This document shows, piece after piece, positions 18,598 through 26,409 of a stretch of 64,000 nucleotides of DNA. Numbering within the stretch: position 1 is the first letter of the stretch; every line of letters starts with the position of its first letter. The translations under genes and the position numbers were made by a program. Origin of the DNA: Paraburkholderia domus (GTDB taxonomy: Bacteria; Pseudomonadota; Gammaproteobacteria; Burkholderiales; Burkholderiaceae). The stretch is taken from the NCBI RefSeq assembly GCF_905220705.1, contig NZ_CAJNAT010000012.1, positions 1 through 64,000 on the forward strand, in the 5' to 3' direction. The notes beneath the pieces were generated by a model that was given only the letters and a program-made list of their open reading frames with translations, searched no databases and was not told where the DNA came from.

Positions 18598-21033
18598 GTG
18601 AGCAATCTGATCATTCGCAAGGTAGCCGTGCTCGGCGCCGGCGTGATGGGCGCGCAGATCGCAGCGCACCTGATCAACGCCAAGGTGCCCGTGCTGCTGT
18701 TCGACCTGCCTGCAAAAGAAGGCCCGAAGAACGCGATCGCCCTGAAGGCGATCGAGAATCTGAAGAAGCTGTCGCCCGCGCCGTTCGGCGTGAAGGACGA
18801 CGCGCAATACATCCAGCCCGCCAATTACGACGACGACATCGAAAAGCTCGCCGAGTGCGACCTCGTGATCGAGGCGATCGCCGAACGCATGGACTGGAAG
18901 CACGACCTGTACAAGAAGGTGTCGCCGCACATCGCACCGAATGCGATCTTCGCGACCAACACGTCGGGTCTGTCGATCACCGAACTCTCGAACGGTTTCT
19001 CGGATGAGCTGAAGGCGCGCTTCTGCGGCGTGCACTTCTTCAATCCGCCGCGCTACATGCATCTGGTCGAGTTGATCCCGACCGCGACGACCCGTCCGGA
19101 AATCCTCGACCAACTCGAATCGTTCCTGACGAGCGTGGTCGGCAAGGGTGTTGTGCGGGCGAAAGACACGCCGAACTTCATCGCCAACCGCGTCGGTATT
19201 TTCTCGATCCTCGCAGTGGTGACCGAAGCCGCAAAGTTCGGCCTGCGTTTCGACGAAGTGGACGACCTGACGGGTTCGCGTCTGGGCCGAGCGAAGTCGG
19301 CAACGTTCCGCACCGCCGACGTGGTCGGCCTCGACACCATGGCGCACGTCATCAAGACGATGCAGGACACGCTGAAGGACGATCCGTTCTTCCCGGTCTA
19401 TGAAACGCCGGCTGTGCTCGCTGAACTGGTGAAGAAGGGCGCGCTCGGTCAGAAGAGCGGCGGCGGTTTCTACAAGAAAGAAGGTAAGGCGATCAAGGTG
19501 CTCGACCCGAAGACGGGCGAGTATGTCGACGGCGGCGCGAAAGCGGACGAACTGGTCGGCCGCATTCTTAAGCGTCCGCCAGCAGAGCGTCTGAAACTCC
19601 TGCGCGAGTCGGAGCATCCGCAAGCGCAATTCCTGTGGGCGATTTTCCGCGACGTGTATCACTACATCGGCGTGCATCTCGAATCGATCGCTGACAACGC
19701 ACGTGACGTCGATCTGGCCATCCGCTGGGGCTTCGGCTGGAACGAAGGTCCGTTCGAAGGCTGGCAGACGGCCGGCTGGAAGCAGGTCGCGGAATGGGTG
19801 CAGGAAGACATCGCGGCAGGCAAGGCGCTGTCGAACGTGCCGCTGCCGTCGTGGGTGCTGGAAGGTCCGGTTGCCGAAAAGGGCGGCGTGCATACGAACG
19901 AAGGTTCGTGGTCGCCGGCTTCGAAAACGTTTGTGCCGCGCTCGTCGCTGTCGGTCTACGACAAGCAGGTGTTCCGCGCTCCGCTGGTCGGCGAAACTTT
20001 GGCGGATCCGAAGACCTACGGCAAGACGCTGTTCGAAACCGATGCCGTGCGCGCGTGGGTCGACGACCGTGCTGGCGAGAACGACGTCCTGATCGTGTCG
20101 TTCAAAAGCAAGATGAACACGATCGGACCGTCGGTGATCGACGGTCTGACGCAGGCTATCGAACTGGCCGAAAAGGACTACAAGGGTCTGGTCGTGTGGC
20201 AGCCGACCTCGCTGAAACTCGGCACGCCGGGCGGCGCGTTCTCCGCAGGTGCGAACCTCGAAGAAGCCATGCCTGCGTTCATGATGGGCGGCGCAAAAGG
20301 CATCGAGCCGTTCGTGAAGAAGTTCCAGCAAGGCATGCTGCGCGTGAAATACGCGAGTGTGCCGGTCATCTCGGCCGTGTCGGGCATCGCGCTTGGCGGC
20401 GGCTGCGAGCTGGCGCTGCATAGCGCGAAGCGTGTCGCACACATCGAAAGCTACATCGGTCTGGTCGAAGTCGGCGTGGGCCTCGTGCCCGCCGGCGGCG
20501 GCCTGAAGGAAGCGGCACTGCGCGCAGCGGAAGCCGCGACGGCAGCCGGCGCGACCAACGACCTGCTGAAGTTCGTGCAGAAGTCGTTCGAAAACGCGGC
20601 AATGGCGAAGGTTTCGGCCTCGGCACTCGACGCCCGCGCAATGGGTTACCTGAAGCCGTCCGACACGATCGTCTTCAACGTGTTCGAACTGCTCGACATC
20701 TCGAAGAAGGAAGCGCGTGCGCTGTCCGCCGCGGGCTACCGTCCGCCGCTGCGTGTCACGCAAGTGCCGGTGGCGGGCCGCTCGGCGATTGCGACCATCA
20801 AGGCATCGCTCGTCAACATGCGCGACGGCCGGTTCATCAGCGAACACGATTTCCTGATCGCCAGCCGCATCGCGGAAGCGGTGTGCGGCGGTGACGTGGA
20901 AGCCGGCAGCCTCGTCGACGAAGAATGGCTGCTCAAACTCGAGCGTCAAGCGTTCGTCGATCTGCTCGGCACGCAAAAGACGCAGGAACGGATCATGGGC
21001 ATGCTGCAGACCGGCAAGCCGGTGCGTAATTAA
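18598..21033 (+). CDS. Bifunctional 3-hydroxyacyl-CoA dehydrogenase / enoyl-CoA hydratase
   Basis: An 811-residue fusion. The N-terminal half is an NAD-dependent 3-hydroxyacyl-CoA dehydrogenase: Rossmann motif VAVLGAGVMGAQIAAHL, VIEAIAERMDWKHDLYKKV, and the catalytic-region FCGVHFFNPPRYMHLVELIP. The C-terminal half (from ~500) is a crotonase domain: FSAGANLEEAM, SGIALGGGCELALHS, GLVPAGGG. This order (dehydrogenase first) is the reverse of E. coli FadB/FadJ and is typical of this betaproteobacterial type. It hydrates and oxidises enoyl-CoA. The GTG start at 18598 is supported by CCGGAGGAACGAC just upstream. The thiolase starts 14 bases after the stop. Confidence 0.92.
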   Translation: MSNLIIRKVAVLGAGVMGAQIAAHLINAKVPVLLFDLPAKEGPKNAIALKAIENLKKLSPAPFGVKDDAQYIQPANYDDDIEKLAECDLVIEAIAERMDWKHDLYKKVSPHIAPNAIFATNTSGLSITELSNGFSDELKARFCGVHFFNPPRYMHLVELIPTATTRPEILDQLESFLTSVVGKGVVRAKDTPNFIANRVGIFSILAVVTEAAKFGLRFDEVDDLTGSRLGRAKSATFRTADVVGLDTMAHVIKTMQDTLKDDPFFPVYETPAVLAELVKKGALGQKSGGGFYKKEGKAIKVLDPKTGEYVDGGAKADELVGRILKRPPAERLKLLRESEHPQAQFLWAIFRDVYHYIGVHLESIADNARDVDLAIRWGFGWNEGPFEGWQTAGWKQVAEWVQEDIAAGKALSNVPLPSWVLEGPVAEKGGVHTNEGSWSPASKTFVPRSSLSVYDKQVFRAPLVGETLADPKTYGKTLFETDAVRAWVDDRAGENDVLIVSFKSKMNTIGPSVIDGLTQAIELAEKDYKGLVVWQPTSLKLGTPGGAFSAGANLEEAMPAFMMGGAKGIEPFVKKFQQGMLRVKYASVPVISAVSGIALGGGCELALHSAKRVAHIESYIGLVEVGVGLVPAGGGLKEAALRAAEAATAAGATNDLLKFVQKSFENAAMAKVSASALDARAMGYLKPSDTIVFNVFELLDISKKEARALSAAGYRPPLRVTQVPVAGRSAIATIKASLVNMRDGRFISEHDFLIASRIAEAVCGGDVEAGSLVDEEWLLKLERQAFVDLLGTQKTQERIMGMLQTGKPVRN

Positions 21034-21047
21034 GCGAGGAGCTTTAA

Positions 21048-22247
21048 ATGGCAAAGCAATTGCAAGACGCATACATCGTCGCCGCGAGCCGCACGCCGAT
21101 CGGCAAGGCGCCGCGCGGGATGTTCAGGAACACGCGCCCGGACGAACTGCTGGTGCACGCGATCAAATCGGCCGTGGCGCAAGTGCCCGGCCTCGACACC
21201 AAGGTGATCGAAGACGCGATCATCGGCTGTGCGATTCCGGAAGCGGAACAAGGCCTGAACGTCGCGCGCATGGGCGCATTGCTGGCGGGCCTGCCGAATA
21301 CGGTGGGCGGCGTCACAGTGAACCGCTTCTGCGCTTCGGGTCTCACCGCGTTGGCGATGGCGGCTGACCGCATCCGCGTCGGCGAATCGGACGCGATGAT
21401 CGCAGGCGGCTGCGAATCGATGAGCATGGTGCCGATGATGGGCAACAAGCCGTCGATGTCGCCGCATATCTTCGATCGCAACGAAGATATCGGCATCGCC
21501 TACGGAATGGGCCTCACCGCGGAGAAGGTCGCCGAGCGCTGGAAAATCAGCCGCGAAGCGCAAGACGCGTTCTCGGTCGAATCGCACCGCCGTGCGATCG
21601 CCGCGCAGCAAGCCGGCGAGTTTAACGACGAAATCGCCGCGTACACCATTACCGAGCGTTTCCCCGACCTCGCTACCGGCGAAGTGCGTATCAAGACGCG
21701 TGAAGTCGCACTCGACGAAGGCCCGCGTGCGGAAACGTCGCTGGAAGGTCTGGCTAAACTGCGCGCGGTGTTCGCGAACAAGGGTTCGGTCACGGCGGGC
21801 AACAGCTCGCAGACGTCGGACGGCGCGGGTGCACTGATCGTCGTGTCGGAAAAGATGTTGAAGGAATTCAACCTGACGCCGCTCGCCCGTTTCGTCAGCT
21901 TCGCCGTGCGCGGCGTGCCGCCGGAAATCATGGGTATCGGTCCGAAGGAAGCGATTCCGGCGGCACTGAAGGCCGCCGGCCTGAAGATCGAAGACATGGA
22001 CTGGATCGAACTGAACGAAGCGTTCGCCGCGCAATCGCTGGCGGTGATTCAGGACCTCGGTCTCGATCCGTCGAAGATCAACCCGCTCGGCGGCGCGATC
22101 GCTCTTGGCCACCCGTTGGGTGCGACGGGCGCGATTCGTGCGTCGACGGTTGTGCACGGCCTGCGCCGCCGTAACTTCAAATACGGCATGGTGACGATGT
22201 GTGTCGGTACCGGCATGGGCGCGGCGGGCATCATCGAACGTCTGTAA
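21048..22247 (+). CDS. fadA: Acetyl-CoA C-acyltransferase (thiolase)
   Basis: A 399-residue thiolase. The nucleophile Cys95 lies in VNRFCASGLTALAMAADRI, the conserved NEAFAAQSLAV and GGAIALGHPLGATGA carry catalytic His, and MCVGTGMGAAG holds the second Cys. It cleaves 3-ketoacyl-CoA to acetyl-CoA and a shortened acyl-CoA. It follows the HCDH-ECH gene by 14 bases with GCGAGGAGC as ribosome binding site. The substrate chain-length range is not visible. Confidence 0.93.
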   Translation: MAKQLQDAYIVAASRTPIGKAPRGMFRNTRPDELLVHAIKSAVAQVPGLDTKVIEDAIIGCAIPEAEQGLNVARMGALLAGLPNTVGGVTVNRFCASGLTALAMAADRIRVGESDAMIAGGCESMSMVPMMGNKPSMSPHIFDRNEDIGIAYGMGLTAEKVAERWKISREAQDAFSVESHRRAIAAQQAGEFNDEIAAYTITERFPDLATGEVRIKTREVALDEGPRAETSLEGLAKLRAVFANKGSVTAGNSSQTSDGAGALIVVSEKMLKEFNLTPLARFVSFAVRGVPPEIMGIGPKEAIPAALKAAGLKIEDMDWIELNEAFAAQSLAVIQDLGLDPSKINPLGGAIALGHPLGATGAIRASTVVHGLRRRNFKYGMVTMCVGTGMGAAGIIERL

Positions 22248-22303
22248 TCGTGTTCGCCATGGTCCCCGCGGTGATCGCCGCAGCGATCCCCTAGGGACCG
22301 CGG

Positions 22304-22342
22304 AAACGGTTCGCAGGCCACCTGGCTTGCGAACCGTTTTTT
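22304..22342 (+). terminator. Rho-independent terminator after the thiolase gene
   Basis: AAACGGTTCGC (22304-22314) pairs with GCGAACCGTTT (22329-22339), followed by TTTTTT. It separates the thiolase from the crotonase at 22367, whose transcription then depends on read-through or on its own promoter. A second, upstream fold (GATCGC/GCGATC within CCGCGGT/ACCGCGG, 22266-22303) may add to it. Confidence 0.85.
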
Positions 22343-22366
22343 CCATTCAGCAAGGAGTACGAGGAG

Positions 22367-23137
22367 ATGACAATGGATATTCTGGTCGAGCGCGCCGACG
22401 GCGTGCTGACGATTGCCTTCAACCGGCCCGACAAGAAAAACGCGATCACGGCCGCGATGTATCAGACGATGGCCGACGCATTGGTTGAAGCGCAAGGCGA
22501 TGCGTCGATTCGGGCGATTCTGATTCGCGGCAGCGCCGGCATTTTCAGCGCCGGCAACGATCTCGACGACTTCATGAAGAAGCCGCCAGGCGGCGAAAAC
22601 TCGCCGGTATTCCAGTTCCTGCGTGCGATCAGTTCGGCGGAAAAGCCGGTGGTGGCGTCCGTGGCGGGGCCGGCGGTCGGCATCGGTACGACGCTCCTGC
22701 TGCATTGCGATCTGGTCTATGCGGCGGATACGGCGAGCTTTTCGTTGCCGTTCGCGCAACTTGGACTGTGTCCGGAAGCAGCGTCGAGTTTGCTTTTGCA
22801 GCGCGTGGCCGGTTATCAGGCCGCAGCGGAAAAGCTGTTGCTAGGCGAAGCATTCAACGGCGCCGAAGCGCAACGCATGGGCTTCGTGAATCGCGTGCTG
22901 CCCGCGGCTGAAGTCGAAGCATTCGCAGTCGCGCAAGCGGCGAAGCTGGCAGCACTGCCGGCGTCGTCGCTGCGGGTGACGAAGAGCCTGATGAAGCGCG
23001 CCAGCCAGCATGAACTGCAAACGCAGATGACCGAGGAAGCGGTGCACTTCGCCAAGATGCTGCTTGCGCCGGAAGCGCGCGAGGCGTTCACGGCGTTCTT
23101 CGAGAAGCGCAAGCCGGACTTCCGTTCCTTCCCGTAG
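22367..23137 (+). CDS. Crotonase-fold enoyl-CoA hydratase/isomerase, probable delta3-delta2-enoyl-CoA isomerase
   Basis: A 256-residue crotonase: FNRPDKKNAITAAMYQTM, the oxyanion-hole region FSAGNDLDDFM, GPAVGIGTTLLLHCDLVYA. The two hydratase glutamates are not where expected (Thr in GIGTTLLLHCDL; no Glu in SFSLPFAQLG). A glutamate is present in LGLCPEAASSLLL, the position used by peroxisomal-type enoyl-CoA isomerases. I therefore infer double-bond isomerisation, serving unsaturated fatty acids. The strong ribosome binding site AAGGAGTACGAGGAG precedes ATG 22367 (a second ATG lies at 22373). A terminator separates it from the thiolase. Confidence 0.8.
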   Translation: MTMDILVERADGVLTIAFNRPDKKNAITAAMYQTMADALVEAQGDASIRAILIRGSAGIFSAGNDLDDFMKKPPGGENSPVFQFLRAISSAEKPVVASVAGPAVGIGTTLLLHCDLVYAADTASFSLPFAQLGLCPEAASSLLLQRVAGYQAAAEKLLLGEAFNGAEAQRMGFVNRVLPAAEVEAFAVAQAAKLAALPASSLRVTKSLMKRASQHELQTQMTEEAVHFAKMLLAPEAREAFTAFFEKRKPDFRSFP

Positions 23138-23262
23138 GGCTTTGTCGGCCTTTATTGCCTCCCGGCGTGTCGTGGCGCTCGCGCCACTCGCGCCGTCCAT
23201 CACCCATCCAGAATTATCTACGACGCCGGGAGCCGCTCAGTTCGGCGATTGAAGCGCGGCTC

Positions 23263-24672
23263 CTACAGGCGCGATGTGCTGGCAAGGAAAGTCAACGTCC
23301 GATTGTCTCGCATGTAAGCAGCGTTGAACCGCAACCACGGAGACGTCTCGTTGTTCGGCCGATAATTCGCGCCAGGTGCAATTGTGATGCCGAATTTTTG
23401 AGCTTCGGCAACCAGCACGGCAGAGTCGTCGACGTTTGGCACTCTGGACCAGACGAACATCCCGCCGCACGGTTGCTCGAAAACTTCCCAGCCCGAACGC
23501 TGCAATTGCTCGACTGCGTACGCCAGCGCGTCGTCCACCCGGTAGCGCAGCTTTTCCATGTGCTTTCTGTAAATCCCCCGTTCCAGCAGCGTCGCAACGA
23601 TGCTTTCGGCAAGTTTGGTGCCGCCCATACTGGTTAGCGTCTTGACGCTCATGAGATTGCCAATCAGCTCGGGATGCGCTGCGATGTATCCGAGCCGGAG
23701 GGAAGACGACAGCGTCTTCGAGAAGCCGCCGACATAAATGACGCGATTCAGTTGATCCAGCGCGGCGAGCCGCTGCGACGGCACCGCCTGCAAATCCGCA
23801 TAGATATCGTCCTCGACGATCGAAAAATCATGTAGCTGCGCGAGTTGTAGCAGCCGGAATGCGACTTGCGGGGCGATGTTAGTCGCCGTCGGATTCTGGA
23901 ACACCGTATTGACAAAGAAGAGCTTCGGCCGGTGAACCGTTAGCAGATCTTCGATGACGCTGAGGTCGGGACCGGTGCGAGAGCGCGGAACGCCTATCAG
24001 CCGGATGCCTTGGAGTCTGAGTAGTCCGAAGAGATTGAAATAGCCCGGATCTTCGACGAACACGGTGTCGCCTGGCCTGAGCATCGTTCGGGCGACGAGG
24101 TCGAGCGCATGGCTCGCACTGTGCGTGACGAGAATATGCTGCGGGCGTGTCTCGATTTCCAGTAGGAGGAGTCGCCGGGAGATCTGCTCCCGGAGCGTGG
24201 CGTCGCCCTGCGGGGCGGCATAGTCAACCAGACTCGCAGTGTCCTTGCGCGAGATCTGCCGCATCGCTTGCGCGATGCCTTCCACGTCACGCCACGCCTC
24301 GGGGATGAATCCGCTCGACAGGGGGAGAGCATCGCCAGCGGAAGTGAATTGCTGCAGGATATTGCCCGACGCTGCTCTGGCGACGCACGGATTGGCTCCT
24401 CTGAACCAGTGATCGTGAGTATCGACGCGTCCGGTCACGTAAAACCCGGAGCCGTGCTTCGGCTGGATCAGCCCTTTTGAAACCAGCCGATCGTAGGCCT
24501 CCATGATCGGGAAGCGGCTGATCTGATGCGATGCTGCAAGTTGCCGGATGGAAGGTAATTTGGCGCCAACCTGCACTTGCCGTGAGCGAATCATTTCTTC
24601 TAGTTGGCAGGTCAGCTGCTCCGCGAGTGAAACGCCTTTTGAAGCATCAAGCACGATTTTCATGGAATGCAT
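23263..24672 (-). CDS. MocR-type regulator (GntR wHTH + aminotransferase-like domain)
   Basis: About 469 residues. The N-terminal winged helix (LPSIRQLAASHQISRFPIME, then GLIQPKHGSGFYV) is GntR-like. The rest is a fold-type I aminotransferase domain with FVEDPGYFN, NPTATN, SIVEDDIYADL and the PLP lysine in VGGFSKTLSSSLRLGY (about K319). This is the MocR/PdxR/GabR architecture, where PLP and an amino compound control DNA binding. It is transcribed away from the ferredoxin-HDO-ATP-grasp operon and is its most likely regulator. Start choice is open: ATG 24672 or 24663; a longer frame to 24699 would cover the operator repeats. Confidence 0.88.
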   Translation of the reverse strand: MHSMKIVLDASKGVSLAEQLTCQLEEMIRSRQVQVGAKLPSIRQLAASHQISRFPIMEAYDRLVSKGLIQPKHGSGFYVTGRVDTHDHWFRGANPCVARAASGNILQQFTSAGDALPLSSGFIPEAWRDVEGIAQAMRQISRKDTASLVDYAAPQGDATLREQISRRLLLLEIETRPQHILVTHSASHALDLVARTMLRPGDTVFVEDPGYFNLFGLLRLQGIRLIGVPRSRTGPDLSVIEDLLTVHRPKLFFVNTVFQNPTATNIAPQVAFRLLQLAQLHDFSIVEDDIYADLQAVPSQRLAALDQLNRVIYVGGFSKTLSSSLRLGYIAAHPELIGNLMSVKTLTSMGGTKLAESIVATLLERGIYRKHMEKLRYRVDDALAYAVEQLQRSGWEVFEQPCGGMFVWSRVPNVDDSAVLVAEAQKFGITIAPGANYRPNNETSPWLRFNAAYMRDNRTLTFLASTSRL

Positions 24673-24679
24673 TGTCCAA

Positions 24680-24730
24680 AAGTGTTCACCGCATCGCAAT
24701 ATACACTTTCTGGTGACACGGTTGAAGTGT
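24680..24730. promoter_or_regulatory. Three AAGTGT half-sites, candidate MocR operator
   Basis: AAGTGT (24680-24685), its inverse ACACTT (24703-24708) and AAGTGT again (24725-24730) are spaced 23 and 22 bases apart, about two DNA turns each. They lie immediately upstream of the regulator start. A TATATT -10-like box on the minus strand (24697-24702) falls between the first two. Regularly spaced direct and inverted sites fit MocR regulators, which bind as domain-swapped dimers. Confidence 0.55.
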
Positions 24731-25302
24731 TTATTCCATTGAGCGATTTTTTGCGCAAAGATGTAATTCGATCGCCGCTGCGGTGGTCATTTAAAAAGCC
24801 ATTCGGCTGTGTTGTTGAAAAGACAATGAGTTTGTGGGTGCAGTTTGACGTGAAAGTTGTCACGACGCCATTCGTTGAAACTGAATTTTTTCGGATGCCT
24901 ACATTTATAAATGCAGGTTCTTAATTTTTATCAATAAATTCTTGTGAATGGAGGGGGGTGATTTTGTTTGACTGTCTATGTGGTCGCACGTTATGGCCAT
25001 CGACGCTTTTCACTTTATTTGCCCGGATAAATCGTGAGGCATCAAATGATTGCGACCTCCCTGCTGAGAAAGCGTAGCGAATTGTTGTTGCTAGTAAAGA
25101 ATTCGTCTGGCTCCGGAAAATTAAAGATCGCCAACATGGGTTCGCGTGTCTTATTTTTCAGATAACGATTTTAATGAAATAGTGGGCGGCTATTAAGTTT
25201 CCGTTCCGGATGATTTGTGTATTTTTGTTGCAGGGACTTTTGGGTCGAATCCGGATTCCGGTGAAGATAAAGCAGGGGTTGATATGACCGGACGGAGGGC
25301 GT
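24731..25302. other. AT-rich control region upstream of the biosynthetic operon
   Basis: About 570 bases of visibly AT-rich sequence compared with the GC-rich flanks. No gene with family resemblance is seen. It contains TTGACT (24968-24973), which resembles a -35 box but lacks a good -10, and the perfect palindrome GAATCCGGATTC (25247-25258) 45 bases before the ferredoxin start. GGAGGG (25294-25299) is the ribosome binding site of that gene. The promoter of the operon must lie here. Confidence 0.5.
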
Positions 25303-25605
25303 GTGTTTAAAGTCGTAATCGATCCCCAAGGCCTTGAAGCACGGCTGTTGCCTGGCAGTTGCCTTACCGAACTCGAGTTCGAACTGTACGACCAGGAGTC
25401 GGTTTCATTTGGCTGCAAGGTGGGAGCCTGCGGCGCTTGCGTGGTTGAGGTCGTCGAAGGACTGGCGAACCTGGGCATCAAGGGGTGCGATGAGCAGCGC
25501 TTCCTTGAGACGCTCGGCTATTCGAGGGAGACATTCCGGCTCGCCTGCCAATGTCACCTGAACGGCGCAGTGAGAATCCGGGCAGTGTCCTCGCTGCACG
25601 AATGA
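25303..25605 (+). CDS. Plant-type [2Fe-2S] ferredoxin
   Basis: A 100-residue ferredoxin. The cluster ligands are visible as C38, C43 and C46 in GCKVGACGACVVEV and C82 (with C84 nearby) in FRLACQCHL, the C-x4-C-x2-C...C pattern. It is the first gene of the operon, 33 bases before the diiron enzyme, and is the obvious electron donor for it. The GTG start at 25303 is close behind GGAGGG. No reductase gene is present in the cluster, so a general ferredoxin reductase would be needed. Confidence 0.9.
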   Translation: MFKVVIDPQGLEARLLPGSCLTELEFELYDQESVSFGCKVGACGACVVEVVEGLANLGIKGCDEQRFLETLGYSRETFRLACQCHLNGAVRIRAVSSLHE

Positions 25606-25638
25606 AAATTCAATAGATTCAACAGGAAGGAAAAAGTC

Positions 25639-26391
25639 ATGAAGAATCGGGTCAAAAATGTCGGTTATGAAAATCGGATTCCGTTCATCAACGCGGCTCG
25701 CTCTGCGGAGTTGCGCGCGCAGATCGACTCAATTATCGATGGTCAAATCGATCAGTGGTACAAAACCGTGCCGTACGCGGCCCATCTGGAAGGCAAGACG
25801 GTCGACTCGACTTACTATCAGCGCCACCTGATCGAGACGGCGTGGCGTATCCGCCTGTTGCGCGTTTCCGAAGCGAAGGCGCTTGTGGAAATCGCGAAGC
25901 GCAGCCCCGAAGCAGCCCAGATCTGGGCGAACTACGAGCGCGAGGAAATGCTCCATGACGAGCTCTTCATTCAGGATCTCGAACGAGCCGGTGTGTCCCG
26001 AGAAGCATTCCTCGCAACCGAGCCGTATCTGTCAACCAAGTTGCTGACGGGCTATTTCTCCTATCTCCTCGACCACGAAGGGCCACTCGGCGTCGTCGCC
26101 TATTCCTATCTGGTGGAATACGTCAATGTGAAGCTGGAGCCTCGCAAGCTTGAGGCGCTCAAGGAATCGGTCGGTGAGCGGAGCATTGGTGAGCAGATCT
26201 CGCACTCGCACACAGACATCAACGACGATCATCCCGGCGAAGTCTGGGCTGCCATTCGTCACCTGATTCGCAGCGAGGCGGACATTGATGAATTGAAGCG
26301 CTACCTTGCCGAACACCAGACTGTGTTGGCGATGTACTTCAAAGAGCTCTACGAAGACAAGATCGGCTCGGCGCTCGAAGCTGCGGCCTGA
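25639..26391 (+). CDS. Heme-oxygenase-like diiron oxidase/oxygenase (HDO) candidate
   Basis: A 250-residue all-helical protein. Candidate metal ligands follow the HDO order: E66 (LIETAWR), E103-x2-H106 (EREEMLHDEL), E160 (SYLVEYV), and the helix SHSHTDINDDHPGEVW with H191, D193 and H198. The spacing resembles UndA-type enzymes. In the usual H-x3-D-x2-H pattern the middle Asp would be Asn195, an oddity worth noting. HDO enzymes use O2 for N-oxygenation, C-C cleavage or desaturation of amino and fatty acids. With the ferredoxin and three ligases beside it, a tailoring step on an amino acid or its amide is inferred. AACAGGAAGG precedes the ATG. Confidence 0.72.
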   Translation: MKNRVKNVGYENRIPFINAARSAELRAQIDSIIDGQIDQWYKTVPYAAHLEGKTVDSTYYQRHLIETAWRIRLLRVSEAKALVEIAKRSPEAAQIWANYEREEMLHDELFIQDLERAGVSREAFLATEPYLSTKLLTGYFSYLLDHEGPLGVVAYSYLVEYVNVKLEPRKLEALKESVGERSIGEQISHSHTDINDDHPGEVWAAIRHLIRSEADIDELKRYLAEHQTVLAMYFKELYEDKIGSALEAAA

Positions 26392-26409
26392 TGCTAACGG
26401 GGAGACACA

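Noticed and set aside
18529..21072. An 847-codon open frame antisense to the HCDH-ECH gene (similar ones at 16664-18562, 11994-13790 and 48577-50907)
   Set aside because: Same cause: mirror frames of well-supported genes, with Arg/His/Asp-rich composition and no motifs.
24667..24924. An 85-codon plus-strand frame overlapping the MocR start region
   Set aside because: It has no ribosome binding site, no family resemblance and covers the proposed operator; its composition follows the AT-rich non-coding region.
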